Shown: in pieces, positions 17,351 through 26,143 of the stretch | Position numbering within the stretch: position 1 is the stretch's first letter | How the letters are laid out: the number at the start of each line of letters is the position of its first letter | Virus record (IMG/VR): IMGVR_UViG_3300020421_000032 | Span: 1-48,769 of that record | Reading direction: 5' to 3' (one strand) | Origin: a virus | Length of the DNA stretch: 48,769 bases | The notes under the pieces: generated by a model | The model's input: only the letters and a program-made list of their open reading frames with translations | Database searches by the model: none | What the model was told of the DNA's origin: nothing | Position numbers and translations under genes: made by a program

Positions 17351-17658
17351 AGTTCTATACTTGCTTCAAATGTAAATGGATCTTGATCCGGAAACTCTTC
17401 ATATAGCATACCACTAATTTTGTTTCCTTCATCCTCAGAAATCATTTCTTCTAGTATTATTTCGTGAATGTAAATTGGACCGTCAGCATCTTCGTCATCA
17501 TAAATTAGTACATCAGCACTAACTTTGTTTCCGTCGACACTAACTGCTTGAACAACTTTTGCAGGCACGACACTTTGTACGATGTCAAAAAATTCTATGA
17601 CATCGTAATCATCTAGTTCTTGTCTAGTATTAAATCTTACAAAGTGTTTAACAAACAT
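17347..17658 (-). CDS. Hypothetical acidic protein, 103 aa
   Basis: This is a 103-residue minus-strand gene read after the membrane protein gene at 17661 with a two-base gap, so the two form an operon. It is strongly acidic, with runs such as IYDDEDADGPIYIHE and LEEMISEDEGNK; no membrane segment or motif is recognised. Its stop codon overlaps the stop of the convergent fibre gene. Function unknown; pairing with a holin-like gene makes a lysis or envelope role conceivable. Confidence 0.75.
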   Translation of the reverse strand: MFVKHFVRFNTRQELDDYDVIEFFDIVQSVVPAKVVQAVSVDGNKVSADVLIYDDEDADGPIYIHEIILEEMISEDEGNKISGMLYEEFPDQDPFTFEASIEL

Positions 17659-17660
17659 AA

Positions 17661-17966
17661 TTAATCTTTACTTTTATCTTTATCTGTTCCTGCGTATAAA
17701 CCGAACCATGCCGCACCGGCACCTACTATAATACTTATCAATCCTGACTGTTCTAAACTAGGATTTTCCAAACCCATAAACCACATAGTGGAATAATATA
17801 GTAAAAATACATATACACTTAAGAATAACCTAGGGAATATTCTCCAAGCATCAACGGCTCTTGCCATATGTATCCAACCTTGGTATGGATTCTTACTGCT
17901 ATCAACAGTTTTAGTATCAATTTCTAGTTCGATATTTACCTTTTTGCTTTCTGGTAAATCTGACAT
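17661..17966 (-). CDS. Holin-like small membrane protein
   Basis: This 101-residue minus-strand protein has a charged N-terminal 40 residues, an amphipathic stretch near WIHMARAVDAWRI, and two membrane segments (about residues 46-68, LFLSVYVFLLYYSTMWFMGL, and 75-93, ISIIVGAGAAWFGLYAG). It ends in a charged tail (TDKDKSKD). Size, two segments and charged tail fit phage holins, but other small membrane proteins look alike. A late promoter on the same strand (17994-18001) and an AGGAG ribosome site lie upstream, as expected for a lysis gene. No endolysin gene is visible nearby. Confidence 0.7.
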   Translation of the reverse strand: MSDLPESKKVNIELEIDTKTVDSSKNPYQGWIHMARAVDAWRIFPRLFLSVYVFLLYYSTMWFMGLENPSLEQSGLISIIVGAGAAWFGLYAGTDKDKSKD

Positions 17967-17993
17967 AATGTGTACTCCTATCTGTTATGTATG

Positions 17994-18001
17994 TATTTAT
18001 C
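17994..18001 (-). promoter_or_regulatory. T4-type late promoter on minus strand
   Basis: TATTTATC on the plus strand reads GATAAATA on the minus strand, 28 bases upstream of the holin-like gene. It supports late expression of the minus-strand island. Confidence 0.55.
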
Positions 18002-18008
18002 ATTTTTA

Positions 18009-18037
18009 TTGACTTTACCACAATGTGAATATATAAT
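18009..18037 (+). promoter_or_regulatory. Sigma70-type promoter
   Basis: TTGACT (18009-18014), 17-base spacer, TATAAT (18032-18037), upstream of the DsbA-like gene and the polymerase. The A-tract of the common promoter family is replaced by a T-rich stretch here. Confidence 0.75.
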
Positions 18038-18048
18038 GCAAACATGCT

Positions 18049-18056
18049 TATAAATA
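18049..18056 (+). promoter_or_regulatory. T4-type late promoter, TATAAATA
   Basis: Exact late consensus, 25 bases before the DsbA-like start and 12 bases after the early -10 box. The gene thus has tandem early and late promoters. Confidence 0.7.
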
Positions 18057-18080
18057 AAATTATACACAGAGGTAAAACAC

Positions 18081-18347
18081 ATGGCATTCAATAAAGTATT
18101 CAATTCAGAAGAAGTCGCAAGACTCAAAAAACTCATTCAAGAAGGCGACCAAGTATTATATGAGGTCGATGCATTACAAGTAGGACTAAGAGAGACTGTG
18201 AAAGCAATCGCAGAAGAAATGGACATTAGACCTGCTATCCTAAACAAAGCAATTAAGATTGCCCACAAGGCAAACTTTGGAGAAGAATCAGATAAGTTCG
18301 ACGAACTAGAAACTATCTTAGCGGCAGTTGGCAAAGACCAACTATAA
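18081..18347 (+). CDS. dsbA: DsbA-like double-stranded DNA-binding protein
   Basis: This is an 88-residue helical protein, the same length as T4 DsbA (89 residues), a dsDNA-binding protein that acts near late promoters. The alignable core is VGLRETVKAIAEEMDIRPAILNKAIKIAHKANF, which follows the T4 pattern of a helix, a short D-x-x turn and a helix with KxxxxxxHKxN, then an acidic tail (DKFDELETIL). The gene carries both an early and a late promoter, consistent with a role across phases. It is followed after 26 bases by the DNA polymerase. Identification is from remembered family pattern; the T4 protein is not named for thiol exchange. Confidence 0.68.
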   Translation: MAFNKVFNSEEVARLKKLIQEGDQVLYEVDALQVGLRETVKAIAEEMDIRPAILNKAIKIAHKANFGEESDKFDELETILAAVGKDQL

Positions 18348-18373
18348 TTTAAACTTTGTTTTAGGGAATTCAA

Positions 18374-21073
18374 TTGAGTTATGTAGACGCATATCATGAC
18401 AGGGCGAAGGACGTTATCCACGTCTCAGAACGTGTCAATGGTAAAAGACATATAGTTACACACAAACCGGAATACAATTTCTATTATGCCGATCCACGTG
18501 GCAGAAAGAAAAGTGTGTATGGCGATCCTGTAACAGAAGTAATTTGCAAAAACTTTAAAGACTTTAAGAAGAACGTAGCAATTAATCGTGGTAGTGGACA
18601 GTTATATGAAACTGATATCAAGCCACTAAACAAAACATTAGAAAAACATTATCATCCTAATAACACAGAAACACCTAAACTGCATTCTGCATTCTTTGAT
18701 ATTGAGGTAGACTTTGATCCACTAAAAGGATTTAGTTCTCCTGAAGAAGCATTTATGCCTATTACTGCTATAGGTGTTTACTTAGATTGGATGGATGCAA
18801 TGGTATGTTTGGCAGTACCACCTAAGACATTGAGTTGGGAACAAGCACAAGAAATAGCAAAAAGTATGCCTGAAGTTATCTTGTTTAGAGATGAAGCACA
18901 GATGCTTAAAACATTTTTAGATTTGATTGATGATTGTGACGTGTTGAGCGGTTGGAACAGTGAAGGATATGATATTCCTTATACTGTGAATAGAGTTATT
19001 AAAGTATTAGGTAAAAGCGAAACAAGAAAGTTTTGTTTGTTTGACCAATTTCCAAGAGAAAGAACTTATGATAGTTTTGGTAGTGAAAGACAAAGTTATG
19101 ACTTGTCTGGTAGAGTGCATTTGGATTATATGCAACTATATCGTAAGTTCAACTATGAAGAAAGACACAGTTATAGACTAGACTATATTGGTGAAGTAGA
19201 ACTAGGTGAGAAGAAAGTAGCATACGAAGGTTCACTGGACAGACTTTACAATCATGACTTTGCTAAGTTTTTAGAATACAACATACAAGATGTTATGTTG
19301 ATTGCTAACATGGATAAGAAGTTGCAGTTCATTGACCTTGCTAATACTATTGCACATGATAATACTGTATTACTTTTTACTACAATGGGTGCGGTAGCAA
19401 CAACAGAACAAGCAATTATAAATGAAGCACACTTACGTGGCTTTGTAGTTCCAGATAGAATAAGACGCAAGAGTGGAGAAGATACAACGGCGGCAGGTGC
19501 CTATGTGGCATTCCCACAAAAAGGTATTCATGAATGGGTAGGATCAATGGATATAAACAGTCTATATCCTAGTGTGTTTAGAGCATTGAACATGGCTCCA
19601 GAGACTGTGGTAGGACAGTTAAGACCAGACTTTACAGATGAAGAACTAGCAACTAAAATGAAACTTGAAAAGAAATCATTTGCAGATGCTTGGCTAGGTA
19701 AGTTTGGTACAAATGAATATGAAATGGTTATGGAGAAAGATGTCAATACTGTAATGAAGTTAGACATGGAAGATGGTGGTACAGTAGAATGCACAGGTGC
19801 AGATGTTTACAACTTGGTATTTAAAAGCGGACAACCTTGGTGCATTAGTAGTAATGGCACTATCTTTAAAACAGACTTCCAAGGTATTGTGCCTGGACTA
19901 TTAGAACGTTGGTATGCTGAAAGACAAGATTTGCAGAAGAAAAAGAAACAAGCGACAACTCCAGAAGATATTGCATTCTGGGATAAGAGACAATTAGTTA
20001 AAAAGATTAACCTAAACAGTTTATATGGAGCGATATTGAATCCAGGCTGTAGGTTCTTTGATAAAAGAATTGGACAGAGTACCACTCTGACCGGTAGGCG
20101 GATCACCCGCCACATGGGAGCGAAAGTGAATGAGTTGCTCTTAGGAAGATACGACCATACAGGCGATTGCTTAATTTATGGTGATACAGACTCTGTGTAT
20201 TTTACAGCCACTCCGGCTATGCCAGAAGATATGTCCTTAGATATGGACGGGGCAATAGCATTGTATGACCGTATCAGTGAACAAGTTTCAGATACATTCC
20301 CACAGTTCATGTTAGATGACTTTAACTGTCCTTTGAATATGGGAAGTGTAATCAAAGCAGGCAGAGAAGTAGTTGGTAAGTCTGGTATGTTTATTACTAA
20401 GAAAAGATATGCTATTAAATGTTTAGACATTGAAGGATATCAACCTGAAGGTGGTAAACTAAAAATTATGGGTATGGATATCAAGCGAAGTGATACTCCA
20501 GAGTTTGTGCAGGACTTTTTAGAAACATGTCTTGATGCAACACTAGAAGGTAAAAGTGAGAAAGAAGTTATACAAATGATTAAAGACTTCAAAGATGTGT
20601 TTAGGTCCTTGGAGCCTTGGAAGAAAGGTATGCCTAAAAGAGCAAACAATGTGACCATGTACACCAAGAAGTATAATCGACAACTAAAAGGCCCTGGCTC
20701 TAATGCAACATTGTATAAACTAGATGCATTAAAGAATGAAACTGAAAACAAAATGATTCCAGGACATGTTAGAGCAAGTATCAATTGGAATAATTTGTTG
20801 TTTGCTAACAGTGATAATTACAGTCTTAAAATAATGGATGGTTCTAAAGTTGTGGTATGCAGACTTAAGAACAATCCAATGAACTATACAAGTGTGGCAT
20901 ATCCTACAGATGAAATGCACTTACCTGATTGGTTCAAAGAATTACCTTTTGATGAAGAAGGTATGGAAGAAGCCGTATTAGATAAAAAGATCCAAAATGT
21001 TTTAGGTGTTACAGGTTGGGACTTGAATTCGGCAAATGACAGTAAAACACTAGATACATTTTTTGAATTTTAG
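18374..21073 (+). CDS. 43: DNA polymerase, family B, T4 gp43-like
   Basis: This 899-residue replicative polymerase is the same size as T4 gp43 (898). The 3'-5' exonuclease carries FFDIEVD (about residue 109, Exo I), WNSEGYDIPY (about 197, Exo II) and YNIQDVMLI (about 303, Exo III). The polymerase carries SMDINSLYPS (about 392, motif A), KKINLNSLYG (about 545, motif B Kx3NSxYG) and YGDTDSVY (about 600, motif C). The C-terminus, DSKTLDTFFEF, ends in a short hydrophobic peptide like the clamp-binding tail of gp43. The start is TTG at 18374, which matches the MSYVDAYHD N-terminus but has a weak ribosome site (AGGGAA), so low initiation is expected. The sliding clamp lies 600 bases downstream. Confidence 0.97.
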   Translation: MSYVDAYHDRAKDVIHVSERVNGKRHIVTHKPEYNFYYADPRGRKKSVYGDPVTEVICKNFKDFKKNVAINRGSGQLYETDIKPLNKTLEKHYHPNNTETPKLHSAFFDIEVDFDPLKGFSSPEEAFMPITAIGVYLDWMDAMVCLAVPPKTLSWEQAQEIAKSMPEVILFRDEAQMLKTFLDLIDDCDVLSGWNSEGYDIPYTVNRVIKVLGKSETRKFCLFDQFPRERTYDSFGSERQSYDLSGRVHLDYMQLYRKFNYEERHSYRLDYIGEVELGEKKVAYEGSLDRLYNHDFAKFLEYNIQDVMLIANMDKKLQFIDLANTIAHDNTVLLFTTMGAVATTEQAIINEAHLRGFVVPDRIRRKSGEDTTAAGAYVAFPQKGIHEWVGSMDINSLYPSVFRALNMAPETVVGQLRPDFTDEELATKMKLEKKSFADAWLGKFGTNEYEMVMEKDVNTVMKLDMEDGGTVECTGADVYNLVFKSGQPWCISSNGTIFKTDFQGIVPGLLERWYAERQDLQKKKKQATTPEDIAFWDKRQLVKKINLNSLYGAILNPGCRFFDKRIGQSTTLTGRRITRHMGAKVNELLLGRYDHTGDCLIYGDTDSVYFTATPAMPEDMSLDMDGAIALYDRISEQVSDTFPQFMLDDFNCPLNMGSVIKAGREVVGKSGMFITKKRYAIKCLDIEGYQPEGGKLKIMGMDIKRSDTPEFVQDFLETCLDATLEGKSEKEVIQMIKDFKDVFRSLEPWKKGMPKRANNVTMYTKKYNRQLKGPGSNATLYKLDALKNETENKMIPGHVRASINWNNLLFANSDNYSLKIMDGSKVVVCRLKNNPMNYTSVAYPTDEMHLPDWFKELPFDEEGMEEAVLDKKIQNVLGVTGWDLNSANDSKTLDTFFEF

Positions 21074-21081
21074 GAGTAAAC

Positions 21082-21417
21082 ATGAACGACAATACGATGT
21101 ACCAAACAGACTTTTTCATAGATACAGATGGTGCTGGAGAAACAATCACGATTACAAACGATGCACCTTACACACTAACAGGATCATTTGATACAGACAC
21201 AATTTCAATTGATAATGTTACAACAGCATATGATAATGTAGATATGAGACGTCCTTTAGTAGTAGGAGACACTGAAATATCAGAGTCACAAGTAAAAGAT
21301 TTATTAGTATTATTAGACATCATAGGTGAACTAGATGATGATAATCCTATAAAAGAAATGTTTAACTGCAAGAAAATGTTAGACAAAATAAAAGGAGATG
21401 CAAATGCCAATACCTGA
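21082..21417 (+). CDS. Hypothetical acidic protein, 111 aa
   Basis: This is a 111-residue protein with TAGGAG ribosome site right after the polymerase stop. The first 60 residues are Thr/Asp-rich with beta character; the C-terminal half is helical (ESQVKDLLVLLDIIGELDDDNPIKEMF). It overlaps the next gene by 14 bases. No family is recognised; location between polymerase and clamp suggests a replication-linked role. Confidence 0.7.
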   Translation: MNDNTMYQTDFFIDTDGAGETITITNDAPYTLTGSFDTDTISIDNVTTAYDNVDMRRPLVVGDTEISESQVKDLLVLLDIIGELDDDNPIKEMFNCKKMLDKIKGDANANT

Positions 21418-21592
21418 AAAAGTATTCGTACCTGCAAGTAAAGATCCAGGCAAAGGTCATTTTTACGTTAGTCTTGTTAAGAGCGGAATCCGTATTTTAG
21501 CAGGAGTAAGTTTAATCTTTGGCGGAGTTATGTTAGCAGGAGCATTATTAATTGGTGCAGAAGTATTAGGAATAGTCGAAGAAATTGTATAA
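21404..21592 (+). CDS. Small membrane protein, 62 aa
   Basis: ATG 21404 is preferred over the in-frame ATG at 21398 because AAAGGAG (21391-21397) then has usable spacing. The 62-residue protein has one membrane segment of about 30 residues in its C-terminal half (GIRILAGVSLIFGGVMLAGALLIGAEVLG split over two hydrophobic stretches) and a polar N-terminus. Function unknown. Confidence 0.65.
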   Translation: MPIPEKVFVPASKDPGKGHFYVSLVKSGIRILAGVSLIFGGVMLAGALLIGAEVLGIVEEIV

Positions 21593-21599
21593 AAATTGC

Positions 21600-21628
21600 T
21601 TGACTTTTCTAAATACATACTGTATAAT
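21600..21628 (+). promoter_or_regulatory. Sigma70-type promoter
   Basis: TTGACT (21600-21605), 17-base spacer, TATAAT (21623-21628), opening the clamp/DpdA operon. Confidence 0.85.
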
Positions 21629-21654
21629 AGAACAAAAATATTATTGGAGATAAA

Positions 21655-22410
21655 ATGGCAGATAATTATATCAAAGACGTATTGAAAGATGTACTCAGAC
21701 ATACACATGACTTGAGCATCTTTGAAATGGTCAAACTGAGAGGTACTTCTGAAGTAACAGAAGTTGAAACTGTTGATGCAGACAAGACAGTTATACTAAA
21801 AGGCACATTGAACAATCCTGTTGTAGACTTTATTGATTCTACAGTTGGAATGAGTTCAATGGGTGTGTTAAAAGGATACATACAATATCCTGGATTTGAA
21901 GATGAGAATGCAACGGTGCAAGTAAACACTCAAGAAAGGAATGGTGAAACTGTTCCAACTGAAGTAGAGTTTATTAGTGCTGAAGGCACAGATGCACATT
22001 ACAGATTCATGTTAGCAGACGTAATCAATCAACAACTTAAAGACATTAAGTTTAAAGGTGCAGAGTTTGATGTAACAATTGAACCTACACAGAAAATGTT
22101 AAAGGACTTAACATACTTTAACAGTATCTTAGGAGCCTATGAAGCAAACTTTAGTCCTAAAACTGAAGATGGTGCATTGGTATTTAATGTTGGTGATGGT
22201 GCAAGTAACAGAACAAAGATTGTAGTCAACAACGATGTTGAAGGCGAGATTAATACAGATTGGAACTGGCCCTTAGATGTTGTGTTAAGAATACTAAGGC
22301 TTGGAGACAACTCTACAATTAATATGAGTTTCAACAACCAAGGGTTACTACAAATTAAAGTAGACAGTGGAATGGGAGTTTACACATACTTACTCCCTGC
22401 GAGAAGTTAA
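21655..22410 (+). CDS. 45: DNA polymerase sliding clamp, gp45-like
   Basis: This is a 251-residue protein whose size and strand pattern fit the T4 gp45/PCNA-type sliding clamp. It has two repeated beta-rich halves joined by a linker near residues 105-125. The first half contains FIDSTVGMSSMGVLKGYIQYPGF. The second ends in FNNQGLLQIKVDSGMGVYTYLLPA, like the final strand of trimeric clamps. It sits in the replication block, 581 bases after the polymerase gene, and has its own promoter. The clamp would encircle DNA and tether the polymerase; in T4 it also activates late transcription, which fits the late promoters here. No clamp loader subunit is in the window. Stop overlaps the next ATG by one base. 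Confidence 0.78.
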   Translation: MADNYIKDVLKDVLRHTHDLSIFEMVKLRGTSEVTEVETVDADKTVILKGTLNNPVVDFIDSTVGMSSMGVLKGYIQYPGFEDENATVQVNTQERNGETVPTEVEFISAEGTDAHYRFMLADVINQQLKDIKFKGAEFDVTIEPTQKMLKDLTYFNSILGAYEANFSPKTEDGALVFNVGDGASNRTKIVVNNDVEGEINTDWNWPLDVVLRILRLGDNSTINMSFNNQGLLQIKVDSGMGVYTYLLPARS

Positions 22411-23954
22411 TGAAAGACTTAGGAAGCCAACATAAAGACTATGCAGTATTTCTTCCTGCTATTAGTGGATTCTTTACAGAACTACTAGGTAGATGTAATA
22501 GTGTAGAAGGTTATATACCAGAAGTAGATGGTAAGAACAGAGTCCCTAATGGATTCGAACATGGCTTCGAAGGAATGAATTTCCTAGACAAAGAAAAAGG
22601 TTATTACACATATGACAACGCACTTTACTCGGCGGGCCATGCCTATCTCGATTTAGATAGAAGTGCAATAATGGAATACATTATACAAGAAAGAGGACCA
22701 CATACAACTATTGTAGGCGACTCTGGTGGATTCCAAATAGGTAAAGGTGTAATTAAATTTGACTGGGAAAACTTCTTTGAAACTCCTTCTAGTGGAACAT
22801 ACAAAGGAGATGCAGATAGAACTAGAGCAAAAATACTTGCATGGTTAGAACAAACTGCTGACTGGAGTATGACACTTGATGTTCCTAGTTGGGCGGCAAA
22901 GCCTGGCTTTAGAGAAAAAACAGGACTGCAAAACTTTGATGAATGTTTGAAGTGTACTAAATTTAATAATCAATGGTTTGCAGATAACCGTTTAGGTAAG
23001 ACTAAGTTCTTAAATGTATTACAAGGAACATATTGGGACGATGCAGAAGAGTGGTATCAAACTGTAAAAGACTATCCGTTCGAAGGATGGGGCATGGGTG
23101 GTAACAACATTCGTGATATGCATATGGTTCTTAAAAGACTTATCACAATGCGTGATGATGAACTATTGCAGGACAGAGATTGGATACACTTCTTAGGTAC
23201 AAGTAAATTAGAGTGGGCAGTGATGCTAACAAGCATACAACGTCAACTAAGAAAGCATATTAATCCTAACATTACTGTTAGTTTTGATTGTGCTAGTCCT
23301 TATATTAGTAGTGCAAATGGTTTAGTTTACACTAGAAATAAAATTACAAGTGAACAAATGAGTTACATAATGGAGAAAAGTTTTGATAATAAAGCATTTA
23401 GCCATTTTAGTCCAGGTGATTTATCTAGTACTCCTTTCCCTTGGGAGAGTGAAATAGGTAATAGAGTTACTGCTGGAGATGTAAATTGGTATGCTCCTGG
23501 TATGTTAAACAAAATTAATAAAGAAGGCAAAACAAGTTGGGATAGTTTTACATATGGTATCTTAATGAGCCACAATGTTTACATGCACATTAGAGCAGTA
23601 CAAGAAGCAAACAGTTTAGCAACAATGGAGTTTGAAAACTACAAGTTAGACTGGAGACATTGGCAAAAGAAAGGTAAGAAACTTAACCAAGAGAGCCTTT
23701 GGACACCAAGGAACTTATTGATGTTTAATACATTCGTAGAAGAACTATTTGTATCTGATAATCCACATGTATTATTAGACCAAGCAAAAGACTTCTTAGA
23801 TGATTTAAGCAACAACAAGCACAAGGATCATGATAGTGCATTTAAAAATAGTGCGGCTAGTATGTTCTTTGATGAGGAAGTCGAACAACAAGTAGAAGGT
23901 GAGTTCGATGAAGTAATGGAACAAGCACTAGATAATCTAGTGGAGGAGTTGTAA
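22410..23954 (+). CDS. dpdA: DpdA-like DNA 7-deazaguanine transglycosylase
   Basis: This 514-residue protein belongs to the tRNA-guanine transglycosylase (TGT) superfamily. GDSGGFQIG (about residue 103) is the TGT substrate-binding Asp motif, and SMTLDVPSW (about 153) holds the second, nucleophilic-type Asp. GWGMGGNN (about 230) matches the GG-loop region. The TGT zinc motif CxCxxC-H is not visible; the cysteines at KCTKF and SFDCAS are spaced differently. Long TGT relatives in phages are the DpdA enzymes, which exchange guanine in DNA for a preQ0-type base. FolE, QueE and a QueD-like gene in this window could supply that base, so a DNA rather than tRNA role is favoured. It is coupled to the clamp gene (overlapping TAATG). 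Confidence 0.88.
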   Translation: MKDLGSQHKDYAVFLPAISGFFTELLGRCNSVEGYIPEVDGKNRVPNGFEHGFEGMNFLDKEKGYYTYDNALYSAGHAYLDLDRSAIMEYIIQERGPHTTIVGDSGGFQIGKGVIKFDWENFFETPSSGTYKGDADRTRAKILAWLEQTADWSMTLDVPSWAAKPGFREKTGLQNFDECLKCTKFNNQWFADNRLGKTKFLNVLQGTYWDDAEEWYQTVKDYPFEGWGMGGNNIRDMHMVLKRLITMRDDELLQDRDWIHFLGTSKLEWAVMLTSIQRQLRKHINPNITVSFDCASPYISSANGLVYTRNKITSEQMSYIMEKSFDNKAFSHFSPGDLSSTPFPWESEIGNRVTAGDVNWYAPGMLNKINKEGKTSWDSFTYGILMSHNVYMHIRAVQEANSLATMEFENYKLDWRHWQKKGKKLNQESLWTPRNLLMFNTFVEELFVSDNPHVLLDQAKDFLDDLSNNKHKDHDSAFKNSAASMFFDEEVEQQVEGEFDEVMEQALDNLVEEL

Positions 23955-24139
23955 TGGCTATCTTAAACAAATCAGATTATAGAGAGTTTACATTTAAAGT
24001 AGGCGAACTAGTAGAACAAGGATACGAGTTGCCACATACAGTAACGGCGTTGCCTGATGGCAAATTTGAAGTTGTACTGCATGGTGATGTAGACTTAGAC
24101 GAGTTAGATAGATTAACAAATTCAGCATTTGCGAGTTAG
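23954..24139 (+). CDS. Hypothetical protein, 61 aa
   Basis: A 61-residue protein translationally coupled between DpdA and the Gfo/Idh-type oxidoreductase (TAATG upstream, TAG then ATG downstream). It has a basic N-terminus and a strand-rich middle (HTVTALPDGKFEVVLHGDVDLDELDRL). No motif is recognised; its fixed place between the two enzymes suggests a partner role. Confidence 0.65.
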   Translation: MAILNKSDYREFTFKVGELVEQGYELPHTVTALPDGKFEVVLHGDVDLDELDRLTNSAFAS

Positions 24140-25033
24140 ATGAAAGCATTATTAATAGGCGCAGGTGGCATAGGACAGAATGTCTATTTGCCACAATTGA
24201 TTAAGAAAGGGTTTACTGTTGAAACAGTAGACTCTAACTTGCCTGCGACTTATGATAATATAGACAAAGTAGATAAGAAATATGAAGTAGCAATTATTTG
24301 TACACCTAACTTTACACACTATGAACTTGCAACATATATTGCTAAGAAGAATATAGCACCTATCGTATTTGTGGAAAAGCCTGGCTTTGCTACTGCAGAC
24401 ATGTGGTGTAATACTGTAGAGCAATACAAAGCAACAAAGTTTATAATGTGTAAGAACAATTTGTATAGAGATAAGCAAGGTGCAATTACAAGTTTTGTTA
24501 ATGATGTAGATGCTGATAAGATATTAAGGATAGATATCAATTGGCTAAACAATAACAGAGTTCCTAATCCAGGTGGCTGGAGTACAAACAGAAGGATGTC
24601 AGGTGGAGGTGTTGCATTAGATTTATTCCCACACTTGTATTGTCAATTTATAAAGATGTTTACTTCAGAGTTTTTGCAATACATACAAAGAACTTCTTTT
24701 GCTATGACGCAACAATGGAGGTTAAGTGACATGTTAGGTTCTGATTATGGTAATGTAGATCCAAATGGCATATATGATGTATGTGATTTTGCACAAGAAA
24801 CTTGGCACTTGAATGAAACAATTATTAATATACAAGCAGGTTGGAAGGCTGGTGTAGATAATCAATCTTTGATAGTACATACAGAAGATAGCAGTTACAA
24901 ATGGCACTTTGGATTATGTCCTGATTATGCATATGGTGAAATGATTGTGCAAGGTATAACAGAAGACTATGACTATCATAAGGAGATTGATACTTGGATA
25001 CACAAACAGTTAGAGGTGTACTATGAAGGTTAA
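24140..25033 (+). CDS. Gfo/Idh/MocA-type NAD(P)-dependent oxidoreductase
   Basis: This 297-residue protein has the Rossmann motif GAGGIGQN (about residues 8-15), CTPNFTHYELA near 55, the family motif EKPG (about 77-80) and a catalytic-type segment GGWSTNRRMSGGGVALDLFPHLY (about 150-172) with the conserved Asp and His. The family oxidises or reduces sugars and related substrates. It ends inside the next gene, a zinc-type dehydrogenase (11-base overlap). In polysaccharide clusters the same two domains occur as one fused bi-domain oxidoreductase, so the pair probably works as one enzyme. The substrate may be a sugar or a base modification. Confidence 0.85.
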   Translation: MKALLIGAGGIGQNVYLPQLIKKGFTVETVDSNLPATYDNIDKVDKKYEVAIICTPNFTHYELATYIAKKNIAPIVFVEKPGFATADMWCNTVEQYKATKFIMCKNNLYRDKQGAITSFVNDVDADKILRIDINWLNNNRVPNPGGWSTNRRMSGGGVALDLFPHLYCQFIKMFTSEFLQYIQRTSFAMTQQWRLSDMLGSDYGNVDPNGIYDVCDFAQETWHLNETIINIQAGWKAGVDNQSLIVHTEDSSYKWHFGLCPDYAYGEMIVQGITEDYDYHKEIDTWIHKQLEVYYEG

Positions 25034-25949
25034 ATTATTGTACACAACAGGCAAGAATGATTTATGTGAAACAATATGGAATAAGCCTGATCCTGCTAAA
25101 GATGAAATAGAAGTAAGAGCAGTTATGACTGGGATATGTAGTAGTGACGTTGCTATGTATCAAGGCAAGTTTACAACATTGCCAATGGATATTCAAGGAC
25201 ATGAAGGACTTGGTATAGTTAGTAAGGTTGGTAGTTTAGTAGATGCAAACATGGGATTGAAGGAAGGCGATATAGTTGCAACCAGAGGAGAGCCTGGCTT
25301 TGCAGATTACTACAATGCTAAACAAGGAACATTTGTTAAAGTTCCTAAAGCAGATCCTAAATATATTTTAGAGCCTGTGGCATGTGGAATAAATGTTGCC
25401 AACGCAGTTATCAATCATTATGCCAATAAAGAACAAAGCATAGCAATTATTGGTACAGGCTTTTTAGCAAGGGTAACACATTACACATTGAAACGTGCAG
25501 GGTATAAAAACTTTTATGTATATGGTAAAGCATATCCTGAGTATTGGGATAAGCAAGATATTACACAAATTAAACACACAGGCTTTCATTTACAAATGCC
25601 AACAGACATTAAAGGCTTTGATGCATTTGTTGACTACTCTAGTAAGCCACAATACATCACAAGTAATTATGTAAATGAAAATGGTATATTTGTAATGGCG
25701 GCTGAAAAGAAAGTAGACAACTTAGACTTTAGCAAGTATCTTTGGAACAACATTACAATTAAATTTCCTAGTCCAAGAGACAAGACATTTTTAAATTCAA
25801 TGAGGTATGCCAGAGAGTGTATAAAGAGCGGAAGTTTAAACGTTTCTGACATGTGGGAAAAAGAATATGATAGAGACGATGCCAAGAATGCGTTCGAAAA
25901 TAAAGCAAATGGCATAGATAAAGGTAGGACTTATATAAAATGGGCATAG
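25023..25949 (+). CDS. Zinc-type medium-chain dehydrogenase
   Basis: This is a 308-residue MDR-family protein. Near residue 38, GICSSDV carries the catalytic-zinc Cys; GHEGLG (about 59-64) carries the His-Glu pair. IGTGFLARVTHYTLKRAG near 143 is the cofactor-binding GxGxxx turn. At 308 residues it is shorter than the usual 340-380, and the four-Cys structural-zinc lobe is absent (no CxxCxxCxxxxxxxC). It is coupled to the Gfo/Idh gene by an 11-base overlap and to a membrane-protein gene downstream. Likely a sugar or alcohol dehydrogenase half of a two-protein oxidoreductase. Confidence 0.85.
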   Translation: MKVKLLYTTGKNDLCETIWNKPDPAKDEIEVRAVMTGICSSDVAMYQGKFTTLPMDIQGHEGLGIVSKVGSLVDANMGLKEGDIVATRGEPGFADYYNAKQGTFVKVPKADPKYILEPVACGINVANAVINHYANKEQSIAIIGTGFLARVTHYTLKRAGYKNFYVYGKAYPEYWDKQDITQIKHTGFHLQMPTDIKGFDAFVDYSSKPQYITSNYVNENGIFVMAAEKKVDNLDFSKYLWNNITIKFPSPRDKTFLNSMRYARECIKSGSLNVSDMWEKEYDRDDAKNAFENKANGIDKGRTYIKWA

Positions 25950-26143
25950 AAGAGATAATAACAATCGATATAACAATTAATACAGTTTTATTTGTAGTAG
26001 GTGTAATACTTATTACTTTAACTTTACTACTGATATTAACTAAAGATTTTCCTGCAGGAACTAAAGGTATTACAGATGAATACACTAGTCCATCTGGTAA
26101 GAAGAGAACAGCAAAGAAAGAACGAAAGGAGCACATTGTATAA
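25940..26143 (+). CDS. Single-span membrane protein, 67 aa
   Basis: The 67-residue protein overlaps the dehydrogenase by 10 bases. It has one membrane helix (about residues 8-34, ITINTVLFVVGVILITLTLLLIL) followed by a basic cytoplasmic tail (SGKKRTAKKERKEH). No function recognised; with the neighbouring membrane proteins it may support the alternative oxidase. Confidence 0.7.
   Translation: MGIEEIITIDITINTVLFVVGVILITLTLLLILTKDFPAGTKGITDEYTSPSGKKRTAKKERKEHIV

Noticed and set aside
22410-23954. Host-type tRNA-guanine transglycosylase (Tgt)
   Set aside because: The protein is longer than Tgt (514 versus about 375), lacks a visible CxCxxC-H zinc motif, and sits with phage base-synthesis genes, so DpdA is the better call.
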